Assembly: GCF_000423065.1 (NCBI RefSeq)
Contig: NZ_AUHG01000019.1
Coordinates: 1-64,000, forward strand
From: Christiangramia echinicola DSM 19838
GTDB taxonomy: Bacteria > Bacteroidota > Bacteroidia > Flavobacteriales > Flavobacteriaceae
Length of the DNA stretch: 64,000 nucleotides
Reading direction: 5' to 3'
This document shows, one piece after another, positions 26,724 to 36,002 of the stretch. A program made the translations under genes and the position numbers. The notes beneath the pieces are model-generated. The model saw only the letters and a list, made by a program, of their open reading frames with translations. It was not told the origin of the DNA and did not search any database. How positions within the stretch are numbered: position 1 is the stretch's first letter; each line of letters starts with the position of its first letter.

Positions 26724-28088
26724 ATGAAGAAGTATATTTCGCTCATTGCTGTTCTGGCCTTGCTTTCTAGCTGTGGCGGAGGCGATCGTGGACAGCTTGT
26801 AGGTGCGGAGGGAAAGAAGTGGAATCCGGAGAAACCTTATGGTATGACATTGATTCCTGGTGGCGCATTCATTATGGGTAAATCTGATGATGATATTGCC
26901 GGCCAAAAAAATGCACCCCCTAAAACCGTTACGGTTCGTTCGTTCTATATGGATGAAACGGAAATAACCAATGCTGAATACAGGCAGTTCGTTGAAGACG
27001 TAAGAGACTCTGTGGTAAGGGTTAATCTTGCAATTATGGCGGAATTACAAGGTGCTGTACCTGGAGATGATGGGATTGGTGAATTTGCTTTTGCCGATGC
27101 AGATCCAGAAAACCTAACTCCATATCAGGAGTATATGCTGAATACTTACGGTCAGGGTGGTCCAACCGATGACTATGAAAATAGAAAACTAAATCGCGAT
27201 GTAGAGATAATCTGGGATACTGAAGATTATCCAGATGTTTATTACGCTGAGGTGATGGATTCAATGTATATACCATTAGATGAAGTATACAACGGTCAGC
27301 GCACCATCGATGTAAAGAAGCTGAAGTTTAAATATTCCTATATGGATATTCAATCGGCTGCCAAAGAAAACGGGAACCGTAGCAATTTTATAAAGAAAGA
27401 AGAAGTTTCTATTTATCCAGATACAACCGTTTGGATTAAAGATTTCAATTATTCATACAACGAGCCTATGCATAATGATTATTTCTGGCATAGCGCATTT
27501 GATGATTATCCGGTAGTAGGAGTTTCATGGAAGCAAGCCAGAGCTTTTACGCAGTGGAGAACAAAATATCATAATGACTTCCGAAGAGAAAAAGGAGATG
27601 CGAATGTACCTACCTATAGGCTTCCTACCGAAGGGGAGTGGGAATACGCTGCCAGAGGTGGACTGGAAGGAGCTTCATACCCTTGGGGGGGACCATATAC
27701 TTTAAATGATCGTGGATGCTTTATGGCTAACTTTAAGCCTTTACGAGGAGATTACGCGGCAGACCAGGCACTTTATACTGTAGAAGCTAAATCATACGAT
27801 CCTAATGATTACGGCCTTTATAATATGGCTGGTAACGTGGCAGAGTGGGTAGATTCTTCATATGATCCGGGATCATATGAGTACATGTCTACGATGAACC
27901 CTACCGTTAACAATCCAAAGGATATGAGAAAAGTAGTTCGTGGAGGATCTTGGAAAGATGTTGCTTACTTCTTACAGGTAAGTTCAAGAGATTATGAGTA
28001 CATGGATTCAGCTAGAAGTTATATCGGGTTTAGAACCGTTCAGGATTACCTGGGTACAGATGTGACTTTAAACCAAAAGAATCCATAA
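26724..28088 (+). CDS. gldK: Gliding motility/T9SS lipoprotein GldK
   Basis: 454 residues. A lipoprotein signal ends LLSSC17. A formylglycine-generating-enzyme-like (FGE/sulfatase-modifying) domain follows: MTLIPGGAFIMG, MDETEITNAEYRQFVED, YRLPTEGEWEYAARGG, MAGNVAEWV and RGGSWKD. GldK forms the periplasmic ring of the type IX secretion system with GldN, attached to the outer membrane. The fold is structural here; oxidase activity is not expected. It is first of four genes in the conserved order gldK-gldL-gldM-gldN. Confidence 0.97.
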   Translation: MKKYISLIAVLALLSSCGGGDRGQLVGAEGKKWNPEKPYGMTLIPGGAFIMGKSDDDIAGQKNAPPKTVTVRSFYMDETEITNAEYRQFVEDVRDSVVRVNLAIMAELQGAVPGDDGIGEFAFADADPENLTPYQEYMLNTYGQGGPTDDYENRKLNRDVEIIWDTEDYPDVYYAEVMDSMYIPLDEVYNGQRTIDVKKLKFKYSYMDIQSAAKENGNRSNFIKKEEVSIYPDTTVWIKDFNYSYNEPMHNDYFWHSAFDDYPVVGVSWKQARAFTQWRTKYHNDFRREKGDANVPTYRLPTEGEWEYAARGGLEGASYPWGGPYTLNDRGCFMANFKPLRGDYAADQALYTVEAKSYDPNDYGLYNMAGNVAEWVDSSYDPGSYEYMSTMNPTVNNPKDMRKVVRGGSWKDVAYFLQVSSRDYEYMDSARSYIGFRTVQDYLGTDVTLNQKNP

Positions 28089-28148
28089 TAAAAATTGGAA
28101 CTTAAACCTATCAATAAAATCAATTAAGAAAATCTAAACATTAGAGTT

Positions 28149-28796
28149 ATGGCAAATTCAAGATCAACAAAAAAATTGACCAATATGGTGTATGGTCTGG
28201 GAGCATCGGTAGTTATTCTAGGTGCCCTTTTTAAAATCATGCACTGGCCAGGTGGTAACCCAATGCTTATTGCGGGTCTTATCGTGGAAGCCTTAGTATT
28301 CGCATATTCAGCATTTGAACCTGTAGATGACGATTTAGACTGGTCACTAGTATACCCTGAGCTCGCAGGCGCACCGGGAAGAGATAGAAAAGCAATCGTT
28401 GCTGATGAAAAAGAAGCAGAAGGAATGCTTTCTAAAAAATTAGATGCAATGCTTAAAGAAGCTAAATTAGATGCAAATCTTATGGCTTCATTAGGAGATA
28501 GTATTAAAAACTTTGAAGGAGCTGCTAAAGGTATCGCCCCAACCGTAGACTCTATGGCTTCTCAAAAGAAATACAGTGAAGAATTAAGTGTTGCTGCTGC
28601 ACAAATGGAAACCTTAAATAATATTTATAGAGCTCAGGTTGAATCTGCCGCTAAGCAAGCTGAAGTTAATCAGGAAGTAGCTGAAAATGCAGGAAAGCTT
28701 AAGGCTCAAATGAATTCACTGACTGAAAATATGGCTTCATTAAATAATGTTTATGGTGGAATGTTAACTGCGATGAACGGAAAAGTTAGAGTCTAA
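28149..28796 (+). CDS. gldL: T9SS inner-membrane motor protein GldL
   Basis: 215 residues. Two N-terminal membrane helices (about 12-30 and 38-56: VYGLGASVVILGALFKIMHWPGG, then LIAGLIVEALVFAYSAFEP) are followed by a cytoplasmic coiled-coil tail. The helix pair with the charged GALFKIMHW segment is the GldL signature. With GldM it forms the proton-driven rotary motor that powers secretion and gliding. It lies 60 bp after gldK. Confidence 0.97.
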   Translation: MANSRSTKKLTNMVYGLGASVVILGALFKIMHWPGGNPMLIAGLIVEALVFAYSAFEPVDDDLDWSLVYPELAGAPGRDRKAIVADEKEAEGMLSKKLDAMLKEAKLDANLMASLGDSIKNFEGAAKGIAPTVDSMASQKKYSEELSVAAAQMETLNNIYRAQVESAAKQAEVNQEVAENAGKLKAQMNSLTENMASLNNVYGGMLTAMNGKVRV

Positions 28797-28849
28797 TTGA
28801 TAATTTTTCAATTAAGCTGTTATATTAATTTAAAAACAACTAATTAGAC

Positions 28850-30391
28850 ATGGCATCCGGAAAACAATCGCCAAGGCAGAAGATGATAAACCTAATGTAT
28901 CTGGTTTTCATCGCCATGATGGCACTGAATATGTCCAAAGAGGTTCTTACCGCTTTTGGACTTATGAACGAAAAATTGAATGCGTCTACAGCGAATTATG
29001 CTGAAAGAAATAACGCATTGATGGCAGGGCTTGCTACTAAGGTAGACGAACAACCTGCAAAATATACTTCTATCAAGGAAGATGCTGATAGAATTCATGA
29101 GCTTTCTTCAAACTTTAGTGAATATGTCGAGGGAATAAAAACAGAACTGGAAACTTCTGTTGATGATCCTATGGATTATGAAACTATGGATCAGTCTAGC
29201 GCAATGGATGAGATGTTCTTCCAGAGTGGTAGAATCTCTCCTAAAGGAGAAGAGTTCCTTGCGCAAATTGAAACTTACAGAAATAGTATATCTGAAATTC
29301 TCGAAGGAGATTATAATACAATTGCTCAGAAAGTAAATATTCAGAAAGAATTTGCTACAGAAGATCAAAATGTTGAAGGCGCAAAAGTACCATGGTTAAA
29401 ATATCGTTTTGAAGGATTTCCTTTAGTTGCATCTATTACACAGTTAACCCAGATGCAGGCTGATATTAAAAGCACAGAAAGTGAAATACTTTCTTCCATG
29501 CTTTCAGGCCAGTTACAAAGTGATGTTTCGTTGAAGAATTACGAGGCGATCGTTATTCCTAGTAAACCTGCCTTTTTTAGTGGTGAGAATTTTACTGGTA
29601 AGGTAGTTTTAGGTCGTTTTGACAATACTTTACAATTTGAGAACGTTGTTATTAATGGTAAGAAAGTTGATAATACCGAAGCTGGACAGGTAGTTCTTGA
29701 ATTTCCAGCAGGAAATGTTGGAGAGCAAAAGATTACTGGAGAACTTCAGTATATGGAGAATGATTCTTTAAAAAGCATCAATATCTCTGATTCTTATAAT
29801 GTAATTCCATTACCAAATTCAGCGGTAATTTCTGCAGATAAAATGAACGTTGTTTATCGTGGAGTTCAAAACCCAATGACAATCTCTATTCCTGGTGTTA
29901 GCAATGTAAGCGCAAATGCTCCGGGCTTAAGATCTGCCGGCGGAACAGGGAATTATTTGATGGATGTTACAACTTTACAGGCTAGAGAAGTTACCATTAG
30001 TGTTAGTGGAACACTTCCTGGCGGGAAGACGGTTTCAGATAAGAAGACCTTTAGAGTAAAAGATATTCCAAGACCGGTAGGTACTATACGTGGGGAAGAT
30101 GGATCTGTGTCTATGCAAAGAAACAGTCTTGAGATCGCAACGATTGGTGCTAGTCTACCAGATTTCGATTTTGATCTTAATCTAAATGTTACCGGATTTA
30201 AATTTAAAGTACCTGGACAACCAACTATTATTGTTAATGGTAGTAGGTTAGATGATAGAGCTAAAGCGGCACTAAGACGTGCTGGTAGAGGTGAGTCGGT
30301 TCAGATTTATGATATTTCAGCCTCACTTGCAGGAAACTCAAGCTATAAGCTTAAGAAAGTAGCTCCTGTAGTGATAGAGCTTACGAACTAA
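28850..30391 (+). CDS. gldM: T9SS motor protein GldM
   Basis: 513 residues. One N-terminal membrane helix (MINLMYLVFIAMMALNMS) is followed by a long periplasmic helical domain (D1) and Ig-like domains D2-D4 (PSKPAFFSGENFTGKVVLGRFD onward). The helix inserts into the GldL ring, and the periplasmic shaft transmits torque to the GldK/GldN ring. The acidic residue of the helix seen in some homologs is not obvious here. The length is the family norm. It lies 53 bp after gldL. Confidence 0.97.
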   Translation: MASGKQSPRQKMINLMYLVFIAMMALNMSKEVLTAFGLMNEKLNASTANYAERNNALMAGLATKVDEQPAKYTSIKEDADRIHELSSNFSEYVEGIKTELETSVDDPMDYETMDQSSAMDEMFFQSGRISPKGEEFLAQIETYRNSISEILEGDYNTIAQKVNIQKEFATEDQNVEGAKVPWLKYRFEGFPLVASITQLTQMQADIKSTESEILSSMLSGQLQSDVSLKNYEAIVIPSKPAFFSGENFTGKVVLGRFDNTLQFENVVINGKKVDNTEAGQVVLEFPAGNVGEQKITGELQYMENDSLKSINISDSYNVIPLPNSAVISADKMNVVYRGVQNPMTISIPGVSNVSANAPGLRSAGGTGNYLMDVTTLQAREVTISVSGTLPGGKTVSDKKTFRVKDIPRPVGTIRGEDGSVSMQRNSLEIATIGASLPDFDFDLNLNVTGFKFKVPGQPTIIVNGSRLDDRAKAALRRAGRGESVQIYDISASLAGNSSYKLKKVAPVVIELTN

Positions 30392-30404
30392 AATTTTTTA
30401 AAAA

Positions 30405-31298
30405 ATGAGCTTGAAAGAATTTTTTGTATATGGATTTGTGATGATGGCGGGTGTCTCTTCTTTCGGTCAGGCAAACATCCTGAATGCCAACAAACCTGAG
30501 GACATCGGGAAGAAGTCGGAAGCTCAGGTCATCATAGATGAGGAAGACAAGCCATTAGAATATGGCTATGTTGGAGATCGTGATATTCTTTGGTCTAAAG
30601 GTACCTGGGAGATCATTGATCTTGATGAGAGAGTTAATTTTCCGCTTTATTATCCAATAGATACCAATAATATTGGATCTAATAGAAGATCTCTTTATGA
30701 TGTGCTTGTAAAAGCTATCAAGGAAGGGAAGATTGAAAACATCTATGCTGATTCCTATTTTCAGGAAAAAAGGACGTTGAAAGATATTAGAGCTACCTTA
30801 TCTAAAATTGATACTACAGATCTTGGTGTTGAGCAGTATAATGCTGGTGAACAGGTAGATGAGCAGTTTATTGATCGCCGTGACCTTGGTTCGGCTGATA
30901 TTGCTGAGTATCATATTCGTGGGATCTGGTACTTTGATAAGCGTTTGGCTGAATTAAAATATCGTCTACTAGGTATTGCTCCGGTAGCACCAGATGTGAA
31001 CTTTATTGATTCCGGGCAGACAGATCTGGTTGAATTGTTCTGGGTGTGGTATCCAGATGCAAGACAGGTGCTTCATGATGCAAAGGTCTTTACAGGAAAT
31101 AATACTTCTCAGGTGGTTTCTTTTGATCATTTATTGAACTCCAGAAGGTTTGACGGAGTGATCTATAAGGAAGATAACGTTCAGGGAGATCGAGAGATCG
31201 ATGAGTATATAGCTGATAATGCTTTTATGCAATTACTCGAATCTCAGCGAATCAAGGAACAGATTCGAAATTTTGAACAGGATATGTGGAGTTACTAA
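30405..31298 (+). CDS. gldN: T9SS periplasmic ring protein GldN
   Basis: 297 residues with a Sec-type N-terminus (FFVYGFVMMAGVSSFGQA) and the GldN/PorN core: DRDILWSKGTWEIIDLDERVNFPLYYPID, RDLGSADIAEYHIRGIWYFDKRLAELKYRLLGIAP and LFWVWYPDARQVLHDAKVF. It forms the periplasmic ring with GldK. The gene starts 13 bp after gldM and is followed by a strong terminator, so it closes the operon. Confidence 0.97.
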   Translation: MSLKEFFVYGFVMMAGVSSFGQANILNANKPEDIGKKSEAQVIIDEEDKPLEYGYVGDRDILWSKGTWEIIDLDERVNFPLYYPIDTNNIGSNRRSLYDVLVKAIKEGKIENIYADSYFQEKRTLKDIRATLSKIDTTDLGVEQYNAGEQVDEQFIDRRDLGSADIAEYHIRGIWYFDKRLAELKYRLLGIAPVAPDVNFIDSGQTDLVELFWVWYPDARQVLHDAKVFTGNNTSQVVSFDHLLNSRRFDGVIYKEDNVQGDREIDEYIADNAFMQLLESQRIKEQIRNFEQDMWSY

Positions 31299-31318
31299 CT
31301 CTGTATTTGTATATAAAT

Positions 31319-31348
31319 TAAAGCGCTCATAAGAGCGCTTTTTTTTGT
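31319..31348 (+). terminator. Intrinsic terminator of the gldKLMN operon
   Basis: Perfect stem AAAGCGCTC/GAGCGCTTT with an ATAA loop and T8 tail, 20 bp after the gldN stop. Confidence 0.9.
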
Positions 31349-31352
31349 TCAA

Positions 31353-31385
31353 TTTTGAAAATGATAAGTAGCATTGATATCTTTA
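31353..31385 (+). promoter_or_regulatory. Promoter of the FAD oxidoreductase; predicts a leaderless transcript
   Basis: TTTTG (31353-31357) and TATCTTTA (31378-31385, one mismatch to TAnnTTTG) are 20 bp apart. Using the 5-nt box-to-start distance of other promoters here, transcription would begin at about 31390, the A of the start codon. Confidence 0.5.
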
Positions 31386-31389
31386 GCCC

Positions 31390-32448
31390 ATGTTGGATTA
31401 TATTATTGTTGGTCTTGGTTTAAGTGGTCTTGCGGTTGCCGAAGAATTAGATAAGAGAGGAAAAAACTTTTTGGTTTTCGAAGATAATTCTCAAAGCTCT
31501 TCATTTGTCGCAGGTGGTATCTTTAATCCGGTGATTCTAAAACGATTTACCCCGGCCTGGAATGCAGCAGAACAATTGAAGACCGCCATTCCGTTCTATG
31601 AGCATCTAGAGCAAAAACTTCAGGTAAAATTAATACATCACTGGAATATCTTCAGGCGTTTTCATTCCGTAGAAGAACAGAATGACTGGTTTGTAGCCAC
31701 AGATAAGCCACAAGTTTCTCCTTTTCTTGATCCTCAATTAAAGAGAAATGATAATCCCAATTTAATTGCAGACTATTCGCTAGGGAAGGTTTTACATACA
31801 GGGAATATAGATACCGAGAATCTTCTGAATAGTTATCGGCAGTATTTAAGTAAGAATGATCGAATCAAATTTAAAACTTTTAATTATGCCGGCCTGAAAG
31901 TCGAAAAAGATCATTTTGATTATAAGGGAATTCAGTCTAAACGAATTATTTTTTGTGAAGGTTTCGGTTTAAAAAAGAACCCTTACTTTAATTATCTTCC
32001 CTTAAGAAGTAATAAAGGAGAATACATCATTATATATTCTGAAGATCTTCAACTGGATTTTGCTGTAAAAGCTTCTGTTTTTCTTATGCCCTTGGGAAAT
32101 AATGTTTACAAGGCCGGGGCTACTTATGATCATCAGGATAAAACTGCGGAACCAACTCAAAAAGCCAAAGATCATCTTGTAAAACAACTCAAGTCGATTA
32201 TAAAATGTGATTTTGAAGTTGTAGACCAGGTTGCGGGAATTCGTCCTGCTGTTTCAGACCGTAAGCCCCTGGTGGGTCCGCATCCAGAAATTAAGAATAT
32301 GTATTGCTGCAATGGATTTGGAAGCAGGGGAGTTTTAATAGCGCCTAATATGTCTGCAGCTATGTTGGAGTATATAGAAAATTCTGCATCTCTGGATCCA
32401 GAAATAGACCTGGCAAGATTCACTAAGAAACACTATAATACGAATTAG
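31390..32448 (+). CDS. FAD-dependent oxidoreductase of the DAO family
   Basis: 352 residues. The N-terminal dinucleotide-binding fold YIIVGLGLSGLAVAEEL (G8, G10, G13) and the C-terminal GIRPAVSDRKPLVGPHPEIKNMYCCNGFGSRGVLIAP mark the D-amino-acid oxidase/glycine oxidase superfamily. The substrate cannot be inferred; a ThiO-like or MnmC-like role is possible, but no thi genes are linked. A cytoplasmic or membrane-associated flavoenzyme. Its stop overlaps the stop of the convergent DUF983 gene by three bases. Confidence 0.85.
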   Translation: MLDYIIVGLGLSGLAVAEELDKRGKNFLVFEDNSQSSSFVAGGIFNPVILKRFTPAWNAAEQLKTAIPFYEHLEQKLQVKLIHHWNIFRRFHSVEEQNDWFVATDKPQVSPFLDPQLKRNDNPNLIADYSLGKVLHTGNIDTENLLNSYRQYLSKNDRIKFKTFNYAGLKVEKDHFDYKGIQSKRIIFCEGFGLKKNPYFNYLPLRSNKGEYIIIYSEDLQLDFAVKASVFLMPLGNNVYKAGATYDHQDKTAEPTQKAKDHLVKQLKSIIKCDFEVVDQVAGIRPAVSDRKPLVGPHPEIKNMYCCNGFGSRGVLIAPNMSAAMLEYIENSASLDPEIDLARFTKKHYNTN

Positions 32449-32831
32449 TTAGTTCCTGCTGTTTTTCTATAACTAAAAAACATATTTATCCAGATATTTC
32501 TTGATAAACGCATAATTACCGGCATAAAAACTATAAGTGTTCCAACAATACTGAAAAACGATCCAAGTAACGTAGCATTTAAAAATATATAAGCAATAAC
32601 GAATGCTGCTACGGCAAAGGCGATTCCTACCGCGTAACTAACATACATAGCTCCATAAAAAAAAGATGGTTCAATTTTATATTTTGAATTACAGTTGGAA
32701 CAGCGCTCATGCATTTTTATAACCTTCGAGATTTTATAAGGATTCTTCTCGATATACATGCTTTCTTCCTGACAAACAGGGCAGGTTCCAGTTAGAATAC
32801 TGTAAATTTTGGTTCCTTTAAGTAGACTCAT
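32445..32831 (-). CDS. DUF983 family zinc-ribbon membrane protein
   Basis: 128 residues. Two CxxC pairs (C17/C20 in GTCPVCQ and C44/C47 in ERCSNCN) form a probable zinc ribbon, followed by two membrane helices (about 57-80 and 85-108). This matches DUF983, a bacterial family often near respiratory genes but of unproven function. Divergent from the ABC-F gene, whose promoter lies in the 50 bp between them. Confidence 0.85.
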   Translation of the reverse strand: MSLLKGTKIYSILTGTCPVCQEESMYIEKNPYKISKVIKMHERCSNCNSKYKIEPSFFYGAMYVSYAVGIAFAVAAFVIAYIFLNATLLGSFFSIVGTLIVFMPVIMRLSRNIWINMFFSYRKTAGTN

Positions 32832-32859
32832 CTTATTTTTTTTGCATCACAAATTTAAG

Positions 32860-32867
32860 CATCTTTG
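32860..32867 (+). promoter_or_regulatory. -7 box CATCTTTG of the ABC-F gene
   Basis: One base from TAnnTTTG and identical to the yceI box at 59322-59329. A TTTG -33 candidate lies 15 bp upstream (32841-32844), slightly close. The predicted leader is about 12 nt. Confidence 0.5.
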
Positions 32868-32883
32868 CAAAAAATATGCGTTA

Positions 32884-34800
32884 ATGCTTAATATTCATAA
32901 TCTTTCCGTTTCATTTCAAGGGGAATATCTATTTAAAGAAGTTAGTTTCAGGCTTGGTGCCGGGGACAGAGTGGGTCTAATTGGAAAAAATGGTGCGGGG
33001 AAATCTACTTTACTTAAGATAATTTCTGGCGACCAGGAGTATGATTCCGGGCAGATCGCTAAGGATAAAGAGCTTAAAATTGGTTTTCTAAAGCAGGATC
33101 TTGATTTTGAGCATGGAAGAACTGTAATTGATGAAGCGCACCAGGCGTTTGAGGAGATCAAAATGCTGGAGGGCAAAATGGAGAAGATCAATGAGCAACT
33201 TGCCACCCGTACAGATTATGAAAGTGATTCATATAGTAAGCTTATTGAAGACTTAAGTGAGGTAACCCATCAATATGAAATTATAGGTGGTTATAATTAC
33301 GAAGGAGAAACTGAAAAAGTGCTTCAGGGGCTTGGTTTTGAAAGGGAGGATTTTGATCGCCTTACAGAGACTTTCTCTGGAGGGTGGAGGATGAGGATAG
33401 AACTAGCGAAGCTTCTGCTTCAGAATAACGATATTTTGCTTCTGGATGAGCCTACCAACCACCTTGATATAGAAAGTATCATCTGGCTGGAAAGTTTTCT
33501 TAATAACTATACAGGTTGTGTAATGCTGGTTTCTCATGATAAGATGTTTCTTAACAATGTGACCAACCGAAGTATTGAAATATCCCTTGGTAGTATTTAT
33601 GATTATAGAAAGCCTTATTCAGAATTTATAGAATTCAGAAAAGAACTAAGGGAACAACAACTTGCTGCTCAAAAGAATCAGCAGAAAGAAATTGAGAATA
33701 CAGAAAAGCTGATCGATAAATTTCGCGCCAAGGCCAGTAAAGCATCAATGGCACAATCACTCATCAAGAAACTTGAAAAAGTTGATCGCATAGAGGTAGA
33801 TGAAGATGATAATTCAGTGATGAGCGTGAATTTTCCGGTTTCGATCAATCCGGGAAAGGTAGTTATCGAAACTGAACACCTTGAAAAATCTTATGGAGAA
33901 AAGAAGGTTCTAAAGGATGTAAATTTATTGATAGAACGTCAAAGTAAGATTGCATTTGTTGGGCAGAATGGGCAGGGAAAAACAACCCTTGCCAAAATAA
34001 TTATCGGTGAAATAGAACACGAAGGTAAACTGAAACTTGGTCATAACGTTCAGCTAGGATATTTTGCCCAGAATCAGGCTGAATATCTGGATGGAAATAA
34101 AACTATCCTCCAGACCATGGAGGATGCTTCTAATGAAAAGAATAGAACCAAGGTTCGTGATATGCTTGGAGCTTTCCTTTTTAGAGGTGATGAAGTAGAG
34201 AAGAAAGTAAAAGTACTATCAGGAGGTGAAAGGAACAGGTTGGCTCTTTGTAAAATGTTACTGGAACCATTCAATGTGATGGTGATGGATGAGCCTACAA
34301 ACCACCTGGATATTAAATCCAAGAACGTTCTAAAGGATGCTCTTAATAATTTTGAAGGAACTTTGATCATTGTTTCTCACGACAGGGATTTCCTTCAGAA
34401 TCTAACTAGTAGAGTATACGAGTTCAGAAATCATAAGATCAGGGAATATCTTGGTGATATAGATTATTATCTGGAGCAAAGGAAGCTTCTGGATATGAGA
34501 GCTGTTGAGAAAAGTGAAAAGGTGAAATCTTCGAAGAAAAAGGAGAATAAGGATGAAAAGAGATCTTTTAATGATCAAAAGGAGATCAAAAGATTGAAAA
34601 ATCAACTTAGTAAGACCGAAGCCAAGATCACTAAACTGGAAAAAGAACTCAAGGCCAAGGATAAGCAACTTGCCGATAATTATGAGGAGACGGTTACGAA
34701 GCCGGAGTTCCTTAACAACTATAATGATTCCAAAAAGAAACTCGAAAAACTTATGTTAGATTGGGAGGAACTACAGCTCGATCTTGAGCAATTAAAGTAA
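32884..34800 (+). CDS. ABC-F family ATPase (ribosome-associated)
   Basis: 638 residues from the ATG at 32884 (MLNIHNLSVSFQG). Two ATP-binding cassettes with no membrane part: Walker A GKNGAGKST and GQNGQGKTT, signatures FSGGWRMR and LSGGERNR, Walker B with LLLDEPTNHLDIES and VMDEPTNHLDIKS. A charged linker lies between the domains, and a C-terminal coiled coil (about 555-635) resembles Uup. ABC-F proteins act on the ribosome as translation factors or antibiotic-protection proteins; the coiled-coil tail favours a housekeeping Uup/YheS-like role. A CATCTTTG -7 box lies at 32860-32867. A longer frame from 32809 crosses this promoter and was rejected. Confidence 0.92.
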   Translation: MLNIHNLSVSFQGEYLFKEVSFRLGAGDRVGLIGKNGAGKSTLLKIISGDQEYDSGQIAKDKELKIGFLKQDLDFEHGRTVIDEAHQAFEEIKMLEGKMEKINEQLATRTDYESDSYSKLIEDLSEVTHQYEIIGGYNYEGETEKVLQGLGFEREDFDRLTETFSGGWRMRIELAKLLLQNNDILLLDEPTNHLDIESIIWLESFLNNYTGCVMLVSHDKMFLNNVTNRSIEISLGSIYDYRKPYSEFIEFRKELREQQLAAQKNQQKEIENTEKLIDKFRAKASKASMAQSLIKKLEKVDRIEVDEDDNSVMSVNFPVSINPGKVVIETEHLEKSYGEKKVLKDVNLLIERQSKIAFVGQNGQGKTTLAKIIIGEIEHEGKLKLGHNVQLGYFAQNQAEYLDGNKTILQTMEDASNEKNRTKVRDMLGAFLFRGDEVEKKVKVLSGGERNRLALCKMLLEPFNVMVMDEPTNHLDIKSKNVLKDALNNFEGTLIIVSHDRDFLQNLTSRVYEFRNHKIREYLGDIDYYLEQRKLLDMRAVEKSEKVKSSKKKENKDEKRSFNDQKEIKRLKNQLSKTEAKITKLEKELKAKDKQLADNYEETVTKPEFLNNYNDSKKKLEKLMLDWEELQLDLEQLK

Positions 34801-34832
34801 GGTGTAATTTTTATTTTTTTAATTAAACCATA

Positions 34833-34850
34833 AGGACTTGTCTTAGTCCT
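34833..34850 (+). promoter_or_regulatory. Inverted repeat upstream of the RND efflux operon
   Basis: AGGACT and AGTCCT are separated by 6 nt, ending 9 bp before the adaptor gene start codon. This could be a repressor operator or a small RNA hairpin. No TetR or MarR gene is linked. Confidence 0.35.
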
Positions 34851-34859
34851 AGTACTGTT

Positions 34860-36002
34860 ATGGATAAACGCAAGATCATTCTTTCGGCACTGGGTGTCGT
34901 TCTCGTTATTGCTGCCATTTTTGGAGCAAAACTTATTATAGATAGCAATGTCAAGGAAAAACCTCCGGTCGCCAAGACCGTTAAAAGCGTTTTTGTAGAT
35001 ACGGTTGAAAATACTACGGTGCCAATTGTAGTGCCGGCAAATGGAAATATTACTGCTTTACACCGCCTGGAACTTTTTGCTGAAGTACAGGGGATCTTCA
35101 GGTATAGCAGCAAAGATTTTAGACCAGGACAAAAATTTCAAAAGGGCCAGGTGCTTTTAAGTATAGATTCTGAAGAGTACAAAGCAAGTGTACAGTCTGC
35201 AAAAAGTGATCTCTATAATAATATCACTTCCATTATGCCAGACCTTCGACTGGATTACCCGGAAGCATTCAAAAAATGGGAAGCTTATTTGAACAAATTC
35301 GATATGGCCAAATCTGTGCCTGCCTTGCCAGAGACTGCCACGCAGCAGGAGCAATATTTTATAACTGGCCGCGGAATTGTTTCAGCATACTATAACGTCA
35401 AGAACCTGGAAGAAAGGCTTGCCAAATACACCATTATTGCTCCATACAACGGGATTCTTACTGAAGCTCTAGTGAATAAGGGTACTTTGATTAGACCGGG
35501 GCAGAAACTTGGAGAATACATAGATCCAAGTGTATATGAACTGGAGGTTTCTATCGCAAAAAAATTCAGTGATGTATTGGAGATCGGTAAATCTGTAAAT
35601 CTTCAGAATCTTGAAAGAACAAAGACCTATACTGGTACGGTAAGTCGTATCAACGGTAAGGTAAATCAGGAAACTCAAAGTATCAAAGTGTTCATAAAAG
35701 TTGAAAATTCAGATCTAAGTGAAGGGATGTACCTGGAAGCTAAACTGGATGCAAAGGAAGAAGAGAACGCAATTGAGATCCCCAGGGAACTTCTTGTAGA
35801 AAGAACCAAAGTATACGTGGTAAAGGATAGCACGCTGAATCTGGTAGATATCAACCCGGTTTATTTTACAAATAATACGGTGGTGATAAAAGGCCTGGAA
35901 GACGGAACGCAAATATTATCTGCAAATGTCCCTGGTGCATATTCCGGAATGCTGGTAAAGATCGAAGGTCAAAAGGATCTTCTTAAAAAAGAACAATCTT
36001 GA
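34860..36002 (+). CDS. RND efflux periplasmic adaptor (membrane fusion protein)
   Basis: 380 residues. An N-terminal membrane anchor (KIILSALGVVLVIAAIFGAKLII) is followed by a lipoyl half-motif (HRLELFAEVQGIFRYSSKDFRPGQKFQKGQVLLSID), an alpha-helical hairpin, the second lipoyl half (LAKYTIIAPYNGILTEALVNKGTLIRPGQKLGEYID) and beta-barrel parts. It links the inner-membrane pump to the TolC-like channel. Its TGA stop overlaps the TTG start of the pump gene by four bases (TTGA), indicating translational coupling. Confidence 0.92.
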   Translation: MDKRKIILSALGVVLVIAAIFGAKLIIDSNVKEKPPVAKTVKSVFVDTVENTTVPIVVPANGNITALHRLELFAEVQGIFRYSSKDFRPGQKFQKGQVLLSIDSEEYKASVQSAKSDLYNNITSIMPDLRLDYPEAFKKWEAYLNKFDMAKSVPALPETATQQEQYFITGRGIVSAYYNVKNLEERLAKYTIIAPYNGILTEALVNKGTLIRPGQKLGEYIDPSVYELEVSIAKKFSDVLEIGKSVNLQNLERTKTYTGTVSRINGKVNQETQSIKVFIKVENSDLSEGMYLEAKLDAKEEENAIEIPRELLVERTKVYVVKDSTLNLVDINPVYFTNNTVVIKGLEDGTQILSANVPGAYSGMLVKIEGQKDLLKKEQS

